Shown here: piece after piece, positions 44,034 through 51,765 of the stretch
Layout: every line of letters begins with the position of its first letter
Numbering within the stretch: position 1 is the first letter of the stretch
Assembly (NCBI RefSeq): GCF_013911645.1
Contig: NZ_JACESV010000002.1
Coordinates: forward strand, 434,001-498,000
Length of the DNA stretch: 64,000 nucleotides
Source of the DNA: Allomuricauda sp.
GTDB lineage: Bacteria > Bacteroidota > Bacteroidia > Flavobacteriales > Flavobacteriaceae
Direction of reading: 5' to 3'
The notes under the pieces: generated by a model
The model's input: only the letters and a program-made list of their open reading frames with translations
Database searches by the model: none
Told to the model about the DNA's origin: nothing
Made by a program: the position numbers and the translations under genes

Positions 44034-45998
44034 ATGAAAAAGAAAAAAATAAACTTACGTGACTTAGAACCAAAAAAACAACAAGGCGAGCACAGTCACG
44101 ACGATGGCCATAACCATAGCAGCCCTGAAGAAATTTCAAATTTCAGAACCTATCTACCGGCTATTTTCAGCTTCGTAATGTTGATAGCCGGAATTGCTAT
44201 TGATTACTTTGATGCGTTTCCTTTCTTCAAAGGATGGATTCGCGTAGTATGGTACACGGTAGCCTATATCCCTGTGGGATTCCCTGTAATAAAGGAAGGC
44301 TGGGAAAGTATTAAAAAGGGGGATTTCTTTACTGAATTCTTCTTAATGTCCATTGCAACCCTCGGTGCTTTTGCCATAGGCGAATACCCTGAAGGTGTAG
44401 CCGTTATGCTATTTTATGCCGTGGGCGAACTCTTCCAAAATGCGGCCGTTAACCGTGCTAAGGGAAATATAAAAGCCTTACTCGATGTAAGACCCAATGA
44501 GGCTTTGGTTTATCGTGATGATGATTTTGTTTCAGTAAATCCCGAGACTGTTGAGATTGGCGAAAAGATACAGGTGCGTGTAGGCGAAAAAGTTCCGCTT
44601 GATGGCATTCTGCTTTCTGAAAAGGGTTCTTTTAATACTGCTGCCTTGACAGGCGAAAGCAAACCTGATACTATTGCTAAAGGTGATACTGTTTTTGCAG
44701 GAAGCATAAATCTTGATGGCGTAATCGAGATTGAAACCACAAAAGAATTTAAAGACAGTTCCATTGCACGAATTTTGGATATGGTGCAGAATGCAACCGC
44801 CAGAAAATCAAAGACCGAATTGTTCATTAGAAAATTTGCACGGATTTATACACCAATCGTGGTATTCCTCGCTATCGGACTTACTTTTCTGCCTTACTTT
44901 TTTATAGATGATTATGTATTTAGGGATTGGCTCTATCGAGCATTGATATTCCTCGTAATTTCCTGCCCTTGTGCGCTGGTCATTTCCATTCCTCTGGGCT
45001 ATTTTGGCGGATTGGGTGCGGCATCGCGAAACGGTATTCTATTCAAGGGTGCATCCTTTTTGGATGCAATGACCCAAGTAAACACGGTCGTAATGGACAA
45101 AACAGGAACCGTTACCAAAGGCGTTTTTAAAATCAAGGAAATCAATTCCATCACATTTGAGGAAGCCGAATTTATGAAATACCTGATGGCGATGGAAGAA
45201 CAATCTACTCATCCCATCGCAAAAGCAATTCTCGAATACAAAGCGGACGGGTCAGATTATGAAGCGACAGATGTATCGGAAGTTGCCGGAAAGGGATTGA
45301 AAGGAAAGGTCAACGGGAAAACGGTATTGGTAGGTAACAAAGCCTTGATGACCTCAAACAGCATAGAAGTCCCTTCGGAAACAGATGGTATTGTAGAATC
45401 AATCGTTATGGTGTCCATAGATGGAACATTTGCAGGTTATGTTACCATTGCAGATGAATTAAAGGATGATGCGCACCAAGCCATTAAACAAATTAGGGAT
45501 GCAGGAATTTCCAAAATTATAATGCTATCGGGTGACAAAGACTCAATTACACAACAGGTTGCAAAAGAGTTGAAAATCGATTGGGCAAAAGGCGGACTGT
45601 TGCCTGAAGATAAACTCAATGAGGTTGAAGAGCTCAAAAAGCAACCCGAAACCAAAGTAGCATTTATTGGCGATGGTATTAACGATGCACCCGTTTTGGC
45701 AGCAAGTGGTGTAGGTATTGCAATGGGTGGTTTGGGTAGCGACGTTGCTATAGAAACAGCCGATGTTATCATACAGACCGACCAACCCAGTAAGATTGCA
45801 AGAGCGATTAAAATTGGTCGTTCAACGCGACGAATTGTCTGGCAAAATATTGCGCTTGCATTTGGTGTCAAGGTCATAGTCCTCATTCTCGGTGCAGGTG
45901 GATTAGCGACAATGTGGGAAGCTGTTTTTGCTGATGTGGGTGTGGCGTTTTTGGCTATATTGAATGCGATACGATTGCAGAAGATGGAATGGAATTAG
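44034..45998 (+). CDS. Heavy-metal P1B-type ATPase, Zn/Cd/Co/Pb class
   Basis: 654 residues. The short N-terminus is rich in His and Asp (EHSHDDGHNHSS) in place of an HMA domain. The ion-site motif CPCALV in TM6 is at about residues 311-316, the phosphorylation motif DKTGTVTKG at about 354, the P1B His-Pro motif in STHPIAKA, and the hinge motif GDGINDAP at about 545. CPC ATPases with a Lys-Asp-Gly-type TM8 and His-rich N-terminus usually export Zn, Cd or Pb using ATP. It is the last gene of the efflux operon and takes ions from cytoplasm to periplasm, where the RND pump could remove them. Confidence 0.93.
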   Translation: MKKKKINLRDLEPKKQQGEHSHDDGHNHSSPEEISNFRTYLPAIFSFVMLIAGIAIDYFDAFPFFKGWIRVVWYTVAYIPVGFPVIKEGWESIKKGDFFTEFFLMSIATLGAFAIGEYPEGVAVMLFYAVGELFQNAAVNRAKGNIKALLDVRPNEALVYRDDDFVSVNPETVEIGEKIQVRVGEKVPLDGILLSEKGSFNTAALTGESKPDTIAKGDTVFAGSINLDGVIEIETTKEFKDSSIARILDMVQNATARKSKTELFIRKFARIYTPIVVFLAIGLTFLPYFFIDDYVFRDWLYRALIFLVISCPCALVISIPLGYFGGLGAASRNGILFKGASFLDAMTQVNTVVMDKTGTVTKGVFKIKEINSITFEEAEFMKYLMAMEEQSTHPIAKAILEYKADGSDYEATDVSEVAGKGLKGKVNGKTVLVGNKALMTSNSIEVPSETDGIVESIVMVSIDGTFAGYVTIADELKDDAHQAIKQIRDAGISKIIMLSGDKDSITQQVAKELKIDWAKGGLLPEDKLNEVEELKKQPETKVAFIGDGINDAPVLAASGVGIAMGGLGSDVAIETADVIIQTDQPSKIARAIKIGRSTRRIVWQNIALAFGVKVIVLILGAGGLATMWEAVFADVGVAFLAILNAIRLQKMEWN

Positions 45999-46027
45999 TA
46001 CATTCATGAAAATTCATTATTTCATGT

Positions 46028-47152
46028 ATGGCTAAAAACGAACCCATCAAGCAACAATACATACCACGGTCTTACCTGAAAAATTTTGGTGTTGAAGGTA
46101 ATAACGGCAACTATTTTGTTGATGCTTACAGATTGGAAGATGATTTGCTTCTTGAACAGATTAGTACAAAAAGTATTTGCTTTCAGAAAAATCTTTATAC
46201 GATTCCGAATGCCGAGATTGATAGGAAATACGATTTGGAATATCATTATGCCGAACACGTCGATTCTGAATTCCCTAAGATTTATAAACTACTTGTCGAT
46301 GAAAATGTGAAGATATTGACCTCTGAGCAAAAAAGGCAAGTACTATACGTCTGCCTATCCCTTTATTTTAGAACCCCGAGGTTTCTTAATCATCAGAACG
46401 CATTTACCGACCAAATTTTAGATAGAATGTTATTGTACGCCGACGAAAACGGCGATGTGAAATTTACATTTGAAGAAGAAAAGCACGAATTCAATATTAA
46501 GGATATTGGTAAAGTTAGACACGAATTTAAAGAGCGTAACAGGATTAAATTCTTGGTTCAACATTTGGAAAAATGGAAAGAATTTGTGGATTTCAAATAT
46601 GATTGTACTATAAATGTCCACCGAATCAATGATGAGGATGCACCATTAATTACTTGCGATAATCCGGTATCAATACGCGGCGTAAAATCAACTCGATTTG
46701 AAGGCCTTTTTAATCCTGACTCAGTAATAACTTTGCCTTTAGATACCAAATACTACTTAGAAATCTTTCCAAACAGTATTGCTGATGGTCAAACCAGAAT
46801 TAATAGGATGGTTCACGATAGGGACTATGTTTTTACTACAAATGGAATCGTTCAGATTAATGCTGAGAAATTGATAATTGGAAAACCGGGTACGATAGAA
46901 CGACATTTTGAAATTCAATCGAGTTACGAGGATTCTGAAAATGGGGAACAATTTGTTGAAAAGGCAAAGTACAAGTTAGAGCAACTTCAGAAATTTACCG
47001 AACTTTTTGAAAAAAAGGGATTAACTTCAAAAGAAACCGTTGGTCAACTGAGAAAAATGCTAAGTCATGAATATTTCAAAGATGAAGACCAACTTATTCA
47101 AATGAAAAGGCTACTTATTGCTGCCGGACATTGGAATCAGAATCCGAAATAG
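46028..47152 (+). CDS. DUF4238 domain protein
   Basis: 374 residues, soluble, with no signal peptide. The opening KQQYIPRSYLKNFG and the ICFQKNLYTI segment match the start of DUF4238, a family seen mostly in accessory regions. The DUF's function is unknown, and some members are suspected of defence or nuclease-like roles without proof. Codon use appears more AT-rich than in host genes. It lies between the P-ATPase gene (29 bp after its stop) and the ArsR group and does not look metal-related, so it may be independent cargo. Confidence 0.72.
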   Translation: MAKNEPIKQQYIPRSYLKNFGVEGNNGNYFVDAYRLEDDLLLEQISTKSICFQKNLYTIPNAEIDRKYDLEYHYAEHVDSEFPKIYKLLVDENVKILTSEQKRQVLYVCLSLYFRTPRFLNHQNAFTDQILDRMLLYADENGDVKFTFEEEKHEFNIKDIGKVRHEFKERNRIKFLVQHLEKWKEFVDFKYDCTINVHRINDEDAPLITCDNPVSIRGVKSTRFEGLFNPDSVITLPLDTKYYLEIFPNSIADGQTRINRMVHDRDYVFTTNGIVQINAEKLIIGKPGTIERHFEIQSSYEDSENGEQFVEKAKYKLEQLQKFTELFEKKGLTSKETVGQLRKMLSHEYFKDEDQLIQMKRLLIAAGHWNQNPK

Positions 47153-47278
47153 AAATATCATAGTCCCCTATTTTTTTCACTGGTGCTACAAAAACTCGGT
47201 AGGCATTCGTCTATAAAAACTAAAACAAAGAACCAATCCAACTTCCTAAATAATATGTCTACAGTTTTAGTATATAAG

Positions 47279-47304
47279 TATTTGCTTAAATAATGATATA
47301 TTTG
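47279..47304 (+). promoter_or_regulatory. Promoter/operator region of the ArsR-merTP group
   Basis: The inverted repeat TATTT-GCTT-AAATA (47279-47292) lies just upstream of the -7 box TATATTTG (47297-47304), which is 22 bp before the ATG of the ArsR gene. The placement suits repression by that ArsR protein. Confidence 0.5.
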
Positions 47305-47326
47305 TAGACGCGTTAAGTTAAAATTG

Positions 47327-47698
47327 ATGAGCTTGGAAATAACCTGTACCCGGAATGAAGCCGACCATAAACAAATATCACGGTGCAAGAGGACAATAGA
47401 AAATTCTTCCGATAGTTTTAAGGCCATGAGCAAAATTTTGGCCCTTGCCGGAAGTGAGGTACGACTGAAAATCCTATTTCTTTTGAACATAGAAAATGAA
47501 TTGTGTCCTTGCGATATTGCTGACATTCTTGAAATGAGTGTCCCCGCGGTATCCCAACATATCCGTAAAATGAAGGATGCAGGAATTATCACATCGAGAC
47601 GTGAAGGTCAAACATTATATTATTCGTTGGTAAAGAGTGAGGATAATGTTTTAAATGGAATTTTCAGTTCAATTTCGATAAGAAAGAAAACAGCTTAG
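47327..47698 (+). CDS. ArsR/SmtB-family metalloregulator
   Basis: 123 residues from the ATG at 47327 (a TTG at 47324 is adjacent). The winged HTH runs from about residue 30 to 105 with EVRLKILFLLN, the recognition helix MSVPAVSQHIRKMKDAG, and the wing ITSRREGQTLYYSL. The ELCPCDIAD stretch in helix alpha-3 is the ArsR-type thiol metal site, and two more Cys lie near the N-terminus (EITCTRNE, SRCKRT). It would release DNA when it binds mercury, arsenite, cadmium or lead. It precedes merTP by 12 bp and probably controls it. Confidence 0.87.
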   Translation: MSLEITCTRNEADHKQISRCKRTIENSSDSFKAMSKILALAGSEVRLKILFLLNIENELCPCDIADILEMSVPAVSQHIRKMKDAGIITSRREGQTLYYSLVKSEDNVLNGIFSSISIRKKTA

Positions 47699-47710
47699 AA
47701 AGTTTAAATT

Positions 47711-48313
47711 ATGGCATCGAATAATACTTCAAACACCGCGGCCTATACCAGTATTTTTACCGCAGTTGCAGCATCAATATGCTGTATTACCCCTGTCTTG
47801 GCACTGATTGCTGGAACAAGCGGCATTGCATCTACCTTTTCCTGGGTCGAGCCGTTTAGACCCTATTTTATCGGCTTGACCATTATTGTTTTGGTATTTG
47901 CATGGTATCAGAAATTACGGCCAAAAACAAAGGAAGAAATAGATTGTGCCTGTGACGATGATGCGAAACCTACATTTTGGCAATCCAAACAATTTTTGTT
48001 CATCGTAACCGTATTTTCGGGATTGATGCTGGCCTTCCCGTACTATTCCAACTTATTTTATGCACAGCCCACAAAGGACATCGTCTATGTCTCTCAATCC
48101 AATATCGAAAAGCACACGTTTTATGTTGAGGGAATGACTTGTGTGGGTTGTGAGGCACACGTAGAAAGTGAAGTCAATAAGTTGGATGGAATTATTTCGG
48201 TAAAAACCAGCTACGAAAATGCCAACACCATAGTGGAATTTGACAAGACCAAAACCGATTTGCCCGCAATCAAAAAAGCCATAAACAGTACAGCTTATAA
48301 AGTAGTCAAATAA
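47711..48313 (+). CDS. merTP: Mercuric transport fusion MerTP
   Basis: 200 residues. Residues 1 to about 120 hold three membrane helices of MerT type, with the paired Cys of the first helix (ASICCITPVLALIAG) and a cytoplasmic Cys pair (DCACDDD) between helices 2 and 3. Residues about 130-200 are a MerP-like HMA domain with GMTCVGCEAHV at about residue 140. It captures Hg(II) and carries it inward, which is useful only when a reductase or export route is present. No merA is found in the window. It is 12 bp after the ArsR gene and overlaps the next gene by one base. Confidence 0.85.
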   Translation: MASNNTSNTAAYTSIFTAVAASICCITPVLALIAGTSGIASTFSWVEPFRPYFIGLTIIVLVFAWYQKLRPKTKEEIDCACDDDAKPTFWQSKQFLFIVTVFSGLMLAFPYYSNLFYAQPTKDIVYVSQSNIEKHTFYVEGMTCVGCEAHVESEVNKLDGIISVKTSYENANTIVEFDKTKTDLPAIKKAINSTAYKVVK

Positions 48314-48519
48314 TGAGACCTCAGTTAATATCAACAATTACTTGCCCAAATTGCGGGCTTGAAAAAGAAGAGGAAATGCCAACAACGGCCTGTCAATTCT
48401 TTTATGAATGTGACAATTGCAAAAAAGTCCTTAAGCCAAAAGAAGGGGATTGTTGTGTCTTTTGTTCCTACGGTACTGTCGCTTGTCCACCTATTCAGAA
48501 TAACGAAGATTGTTGCTGA
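48313..48519 (+). CDS. Small GDCCVxC-domain protein
   Basis: 68 residues with eleven Cys. The eponymous motif reads EGDCCVFCSYGTVACPP near residues 45-61. Two CxxC pairs (TCPNCG, ECDNCK) precede it, and the chain ends in EDCC. Proteins of this type accompany mercury-transport genes and presumably hold the metal through thiols. The activity is untested here. Its ATG uses the last base of the merTP stop (TAATG), so translation is coupled. It is the last gene before the right end of the element. Confidence 0.8.
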   Translation: MRPQLISTITCPNCGLEKEEEMPTTACQFFYECDNCKKVLKPKEGDCCVFCSYGTVACPPIQNNEDCC

Positions 48520-48830
48520 TTGATTGCCTACACAGTTCTCTAGTAAAAGAAAACTTTTTCGGTGCATTTAAAAACAGTTCATTTTAACGGCCCTTTTTTT
48601 GAACTTCTTTTCTATTTCAAAAATTCTGTTGTCATTCGGTCACATTTGTGGTCTCTTTTATTTGTTTCGTTAATTGACCTTTTATGGGACTTAGATTCAT
48701 AAATCTAATACTGAAGCTAACGCATGTAATAAATGTGATACTTTTTCAAAAAATTATGCTATAAAGGATTAAAAAGCATAGAAATAGCCCAATTTGAATC
48801 AAATAATACCGAGCTTAATTTAAAACCAGT
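48520..48830. other. AT-rich non-coding right end of the element
   Basis: About 310 bp. I find no frame with family character on either strand, no tRNA and no clear terminator. It leads into the 24-bp terminal repeat and attR. Confidence 0.55.
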
Positions 48831-48854
48831 TTTGCGTGCAAATTGCGTGCAAAT
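48831..48854. repeat. Right copy of the 24-bp terminal repeat with TTTGC/GCAAA palindromes
   Basis: Identical to 29829-29852 and in the same orientation, 47 bp inside attR. The left copy is 105 bp inside attL. Matching inner-end repeats point to integrase or excision-factor binding. Confidence 0.75.
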
Positions 48855-48889
48855 GAAAAAAGCTCCAAAAGTTAAAAACTCTTGAAGCC
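48855..48889 (-). terminator. Element-borne terminator behind the restored tRNA-Ala
   Basis: A 13-bp stem with several G-U pairs (GCTTCAAGAGTT with AACTTTTGGAGC) around a TTT loop. On the minus strand six T follow. It replaces the native tRNA terminator left behind at 29642-29681. Confidence 0.6.
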
Positions 48890-48900
48890 TTACTGTTACT

Positions 48901-48943
48901 GTGGAGAATACCGGATTCGAACCGGTGACCTCTTGCCTGCCAG
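48901..48943. repeat. attR: right 43-bp direct repeat inside tRNA-Ala
   Basis: Identical over 43 bp to 29682-29724. Here it forms the 3' part of the intact tRNA gene, so insertion kept the tRNA functional. The repeat ends within the anticodon loop, a common crossover zone for tyrosine integrases. Confidence 0.88.
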
Positions 48944-48975
48944 GCAAGCGCTCTAGCCAACTGAGCTAATCCCCC
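48902..48975 (-). tRNA. tRNA-Ala, anticodon GGC
   Basis: A 74-nt cloverleaf on the minus strand. The acceptor GGGGGAT pairs with ATTCTCC, the D-arm includes TTAGCTCAGTTGGCTAGAGC, the anticodon stem CTTGC/GCAAG surrounds loop CTGGCAG (anticodon GGC), and the T-arm is ACCGG-TTCGAAT-CCGGT. Base pair 3-70 is G-U, the alanine identity element. The discriminator is A and CCA is not encoded. Its 3' end coincides with attR, so the gene was rebuilt when the mobile element inserted. Confidence 0.95.
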
Positions 48976-49032
48976 AAAGAGAGCGCAAAGGAAATACTTT
49001 TTTCCGAAAGTATCAAAAATTGCGCCGTTTCC

Positions 49033-49830
49033 TTAATCTTTTTTAACGCTGAGAACCAGTACAGGTATCTTTGCAAAGAACTCCGACTTAGGTATGGTGT
49101 TCTTTTCCCATAGTTTTTTAAAGAATCCTCGCTTTCTTCTAAACACACATAACATGTCGGGGTGCTCCTTCTGGAAATACTCCGTCACACCCAAATAGGT
49201 GGTTCCATTTTCGGTAATCGTCAATTGGGTGCTCAAGTCCATCAAAGCTGTGTTCACTTTAAGGTCATCCTCGGTATACCCCGGTCTTTTCACCAACAAC
49301 AGGCTTACTTCAGACCTAAATTTATTCTTGATCATCACCAATGGGGTCAGAATACTGCTTCTCTTTAAAATACCGGACCCAAAAGCCGTCAATATTTTTT
49401 TCATTGGTTTAAAAGTTGTCCCCTTAGGCACAATTAGCGTAGGTATTTCGGTTTGCTTAATGATTCTTCCAGAGGTATTTCCCAAATAAAGTTCTTCTTG
49501 GATATCATTACTTTTTGGGGCAATAATGATCAAATCAATCCCCAATTCTTTGTTGATGCTCTTTAAACCATCAATAATATCCCCATTATAAGTGGCCATT
49601 TTTACCTCTACACCTTTGGTGTCCACCTGGTCTATCACTTCTTTTAAATGTTCCTTGCTGCTCTTGGCAACCTTTTCTTCCACATTGGCCAAGCTGCCCA
49701 CTGCGGTAGTTACGGAGAACACATCCATCACATAAACTTTGGCCCCAAATTCCGAGGCAAAATCAACGCCATATTGCAAGGTTTGATGTGAATCTGGAGA
49801 AGTTCCAATGGGTACAAGTATGTTGTTCAT
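49033..49830 (-). CDS. Universal stress protein (UspA family)
   Basis: 265 residues from the ATG at 49830 (MNNILVPIGTSPDSHQTLQ). A frame reaching 50007 runs back into the divergent GNAT gene and is not used. A first Usp domain covers about residues 1-140 with the nucleotide-binding end GNTSGRIIKQTEIPTLIVP. The second half is a diverged Usp-like domain. Such proteins are induced under stress and growth arrest and many bind ATP. It is the first host gene right of the element. The promoter overlaps the start of the divergent GNAT gene. Confidence 0.88.
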   Translation of the reverse strand: MNNILVPIGTSPDSHQTLQYGVDFASEFGAKVYVMDVFSVTTAVGSLANVEEKVAKSSKEHLKEVIDQVDTKGVEVKMATYNGDIIDGLKSINKELGIDLIIIAPKSNDIQEELYLGNTSGRIIKQTEIPTLIVPKGTTFKPMKKILTAFGSGILKRSSILTPLVMIKNKFRSEVSLLLVKRPGYTEDDLKVNTALMDLSTQLTITENGTTYLGVTEYFQKEHPDMLCVFRRKRGFFKKLWEKNTIPKSEFFAKIPVLVLSVKKD

Positions 49831-49854
49831 GGTTTGGTGATTACGATTAAACCT

Positions 49855-49884
49855 TAAATTTACAATTAAATTGAAACGAATCAA
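49855..49884 (-). promoter_or_regulatory. Promoter-like element for the universal stress protein gene
   Basis: On the minus strand TTG (49884-49882), a 19-bp spacer and TAAATTTA (49862-49855) fit the -33/-7 layout with one mismatch at the last base. The -33 overlaps the GNAT start codon, so the two divergent genes share control DNA. Confidence 0.45.
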
Positions 49885-50384
49885 TGATAAGACGCGCAAA
49901 GATATCCGAAATCCCCGATATCTTGACCATAACTCGGGCCTGTGCCAAAAAAATGCAGGAGAACGGTATTTTTCAATGGAACGAGTACTACCCTTCCAAA
50001 GAAGCATTCATCAAAGACATTGAACGCGATGAACTTTTCGTAATAGAAGAAAACAACATCGTACAGGGCACTATCGTCATATCAACCCTTATGGATGATG
50101 AGTACAGACCCATCCAATGGTTGACCCCAAACGGAAACAGCACCTATATCCACCGCCTTTCCGTTCATCCAGACCTTCAAGGGAAGGGACTGGCCCAACA
50201 AATGATGGATTTTGCCGAAAATTATTCAAGGGAGAACGATTTTATCTCGGTACGCCTCGACACCTTTTCACAGAACAAAAGAAACCAACGTTTTTATGAA
50301 CAGCGCGGCTATCAAAAATTGGACGATATCTACTTTCCCAAACAAAGCGACCATCCTTTTCATTGTTATGAATTAGTGCTGTAA
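49884..50384 (+). CDS. GNAT-family N-acetyltransferase
   Basis: 166 residues with a single GNAT fold. Motif A, which binds acetyl-CoA, is HRLSVHPDLQGKGLAQQMMD at about residues 90-109, preceded by strands holding GTIVISTLMDDEYRP. The C-terminal SVRLDTFSQNKRNQRFYEQRGY is the usual motif B. It acetylates a small molecule or protein, but the substrate cannot be predicted. It is divergent from the stress-protein gene (53 bp) and 12 bp before the MATE gene, so it probably shares a transcript with the pump. Confidence 0.88.
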   Translation: MIRRAKISEIPDILTITRACAKKMQENGIFQWNEYYPSKEAFIKDIERDELFVIEENNIVQGTIVISTLMDDEYRPIQWLTPNGNSTYIHRLSVHPDLQGKGLAQQMMDFAENYSRENDFISVRLDTFSQNKRNQRFYEQRGYQKLDDIYFPKQSDHPFHCYELVL

Positions 50385-50396
50385 CTTGCCGCCGAT

Positions 50397-51731
50397 TTGA
50401 GCACACAGGTAAACTTTAAGAGCATCAACCAATTGGCGATTCCCGCAACAATCTCGGGTATTGCCGAACCCTTGCTGTCCATTACGGATACAGCTATTGT
50501 GGGCAATATTCCAGTGGACGGATTGGAATCCTTGGCGGCAGCCGGGATTGTTGGCTCTTTTTTGTCAATGCTCATTTGGGTGCTCGGCCAGACCCGTAGT
50601 GCCATTTCTGCCATCATATCTCAGTATTTGGGTGCCGGCAGGTTGTCCGAGGTGAAAAATCTGCCTGCTCAAGCCATATTTCTGAACATCTGTTTGAGCC
50701 TTGTGGTCCTGCTCACCACCATTTTTGTAATCGAAGAGATTTTTGCACTCTTTAATGCTTCGGGCAAAATATTGGACTATTGTGTTTCCTATTATTCCAT
50801 TCGGGTTTGGGGATTCCCGCTTACGCTGTTCACTTTTGCCATTTTCGGTATTTTCCGTGGGCTCCAGAACACTTTCTACCCTATGGTCATTGCCATGTTG
50901 GGTGCCGGGCTCAACATCCTGTTGGATTTTGTTCTGGTTTATGGAATTGATGGTTTTATTCCAGCACTTTACTTGGAAGGTGCCGCATGGGCCAGTTTGA
51001 TTGCCCAAGCCATCATGGCCATCTTGGCTCTTATTTTATTGGTTAAAAAGACGGACATCAGTATGAAATTGACCCTTCCGCTCAACAAAGAGATCAAACG
51101 GTTGATTTTTATGAGCCTCAACCTTTTTGTAAGGACCTTGGCACTCAATGCCGCCTTGATGCTGGCCGTTCGCGAAGCCACTACCTTGGGCGACCGCTTT
51201 ATCGGGGCACACACCATTGCCGTAAACCTTTGGTTGTTTGCCGCATTTTTTATTGATGGGTATGCCGCAGCGGGCAATAGTATGGGCGGAAAACTTTTGG
51301 GCGCCGCCGATTACGACGGCCTATGGAAATTGGCCAAGACCATATTTAAATACGGGATGGCCGTAAGCCTTGCCCTTATGTGCTTTGGGTTTATTTTTTA
51401 CCGGCCCATCGGGCACCTTTTTTCTAATGAGGAAATTGTGCTCAATACCTTCTACAGTATTTTTTACATCGTAATTCTAGGGCTGCCCATGAACACCTTG
51501 GCCTTTATTTTTGATGGTATTTTTAAGGGGATGGGCGAAATGAAATATCTTAGAAATGTACTCTTGGCTGCTACCTTTTTAGGATTTATCCCATGTCTGT
51601 ATTTGGGCATGTATTTGGGGCTCGGTTTTTATGCCATTTGGATCGCTTTTGTGGTTTGGATGATGATTCGCGGATTCTCTCTGGTATGGAAATTTAGGAG
51701 AAAGTTCAGGCCCTTGGTACAAAACCCTTAA
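50397..51731 (+). CDS. MATE-family multidrug efflux transporter
   Basis: 444 residues, twelve membrane helices in two homologous halves. The start is a TTG at 50397 giving MSTQVNFKSINQLAIPATIS, which matches the family's N-terminus. The half-repeat motifs (SLAAAGIVGSFLSMLIWVLG, with GLESLAAAG at the N-half, and AGNSMGGKLLGAADYDGLW in the C-half) are in place. It exports drugs or metabolites using a sodium or proton gradient. It follows the acetyltransferase by 12 bp, and the pair could act in detoxification, though this is inferred from position only. Confidence 0.9.
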   Translation: MSTQVNFKSINQLAIPATISGIAEPLLSITDTAIVGNIPVDGLESLAAAGIVGSFLSMLIWVLGQTRSAISAIISQYLGAGRLSEVKNLPAQAIFLNICLSLVVLLTTIFVIEEIFALFNASGKILDYCVSYYSIRVWGFPLTLFTFAIFGIFRGLQNTFYPMVIAMLGAGLNILLDFVLVYGIDGFIPALYLEGAAWASLIAQAIMAILALILLVKKTDISMKLTLPLNKEIKRLIFMSLNLFVRTLALNAALMLAVREATTLGDRFIGAHTIAVNLWLFAAFFIDGYAAAGNSMGGKLLGAADYDGLWKLAKTIFKYGMAVSLALMCFGFIFYRPIGHLFSNEEIVLNTFYSIFYIVILGLPMNTLAFIFDGIFKGMGEMKYLRNVLLAATFLGFIPCLYLGMYLGLGFYAIWIAFVVWMMIRGFSLVWKFRRKFRPLVQNP

Positions 51732-51765
51732 TTTAGTGCTCAAAGACATCTGATAATCAATTTTA

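Larger units (their letters stand above)
29682..48943. mobile_element. Integrative mobilizable element in tRNA-Ala carrying metal resistance
   Basis: About 19.3 kb between 43-bp direct repeats made from the tRNA-Ala(GGC) 3' end. Backbone: tyrosine integrase next to attL, a mobilization group (membrane protein, relaxase, MobC, candidate oriT), primase-like and helicase genes around iterons, and a Xis-like HTH gene. Cargo: RND/CDF/P-ATPase metal efflux, a DUF4238 gene and a mercury-transport group. No coupling protein or type IV secretion genes are present, so it resembles the NBU-type mobilizable elements of Bacteroides in plan and would need a helper. By eye the mobilization genes are richer in GC than the cargo, which suggests assembly from different sources. 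Confidence 0.88.

Noticed and set aside
29682..48943. A self-transmissible ICE
   Set aside because: No coupling ATPase or type IV secretion genes lie between the att repeats, so mobilizable element is the supported call.
48759..48947. A 62-codon minus-strand frame across attR (peptide with TGSNPVFST)
   Set aside because: That peptide motif is the usual translation of a tRNA T-arm, and the frame is an artefact of tRNA-Ala.
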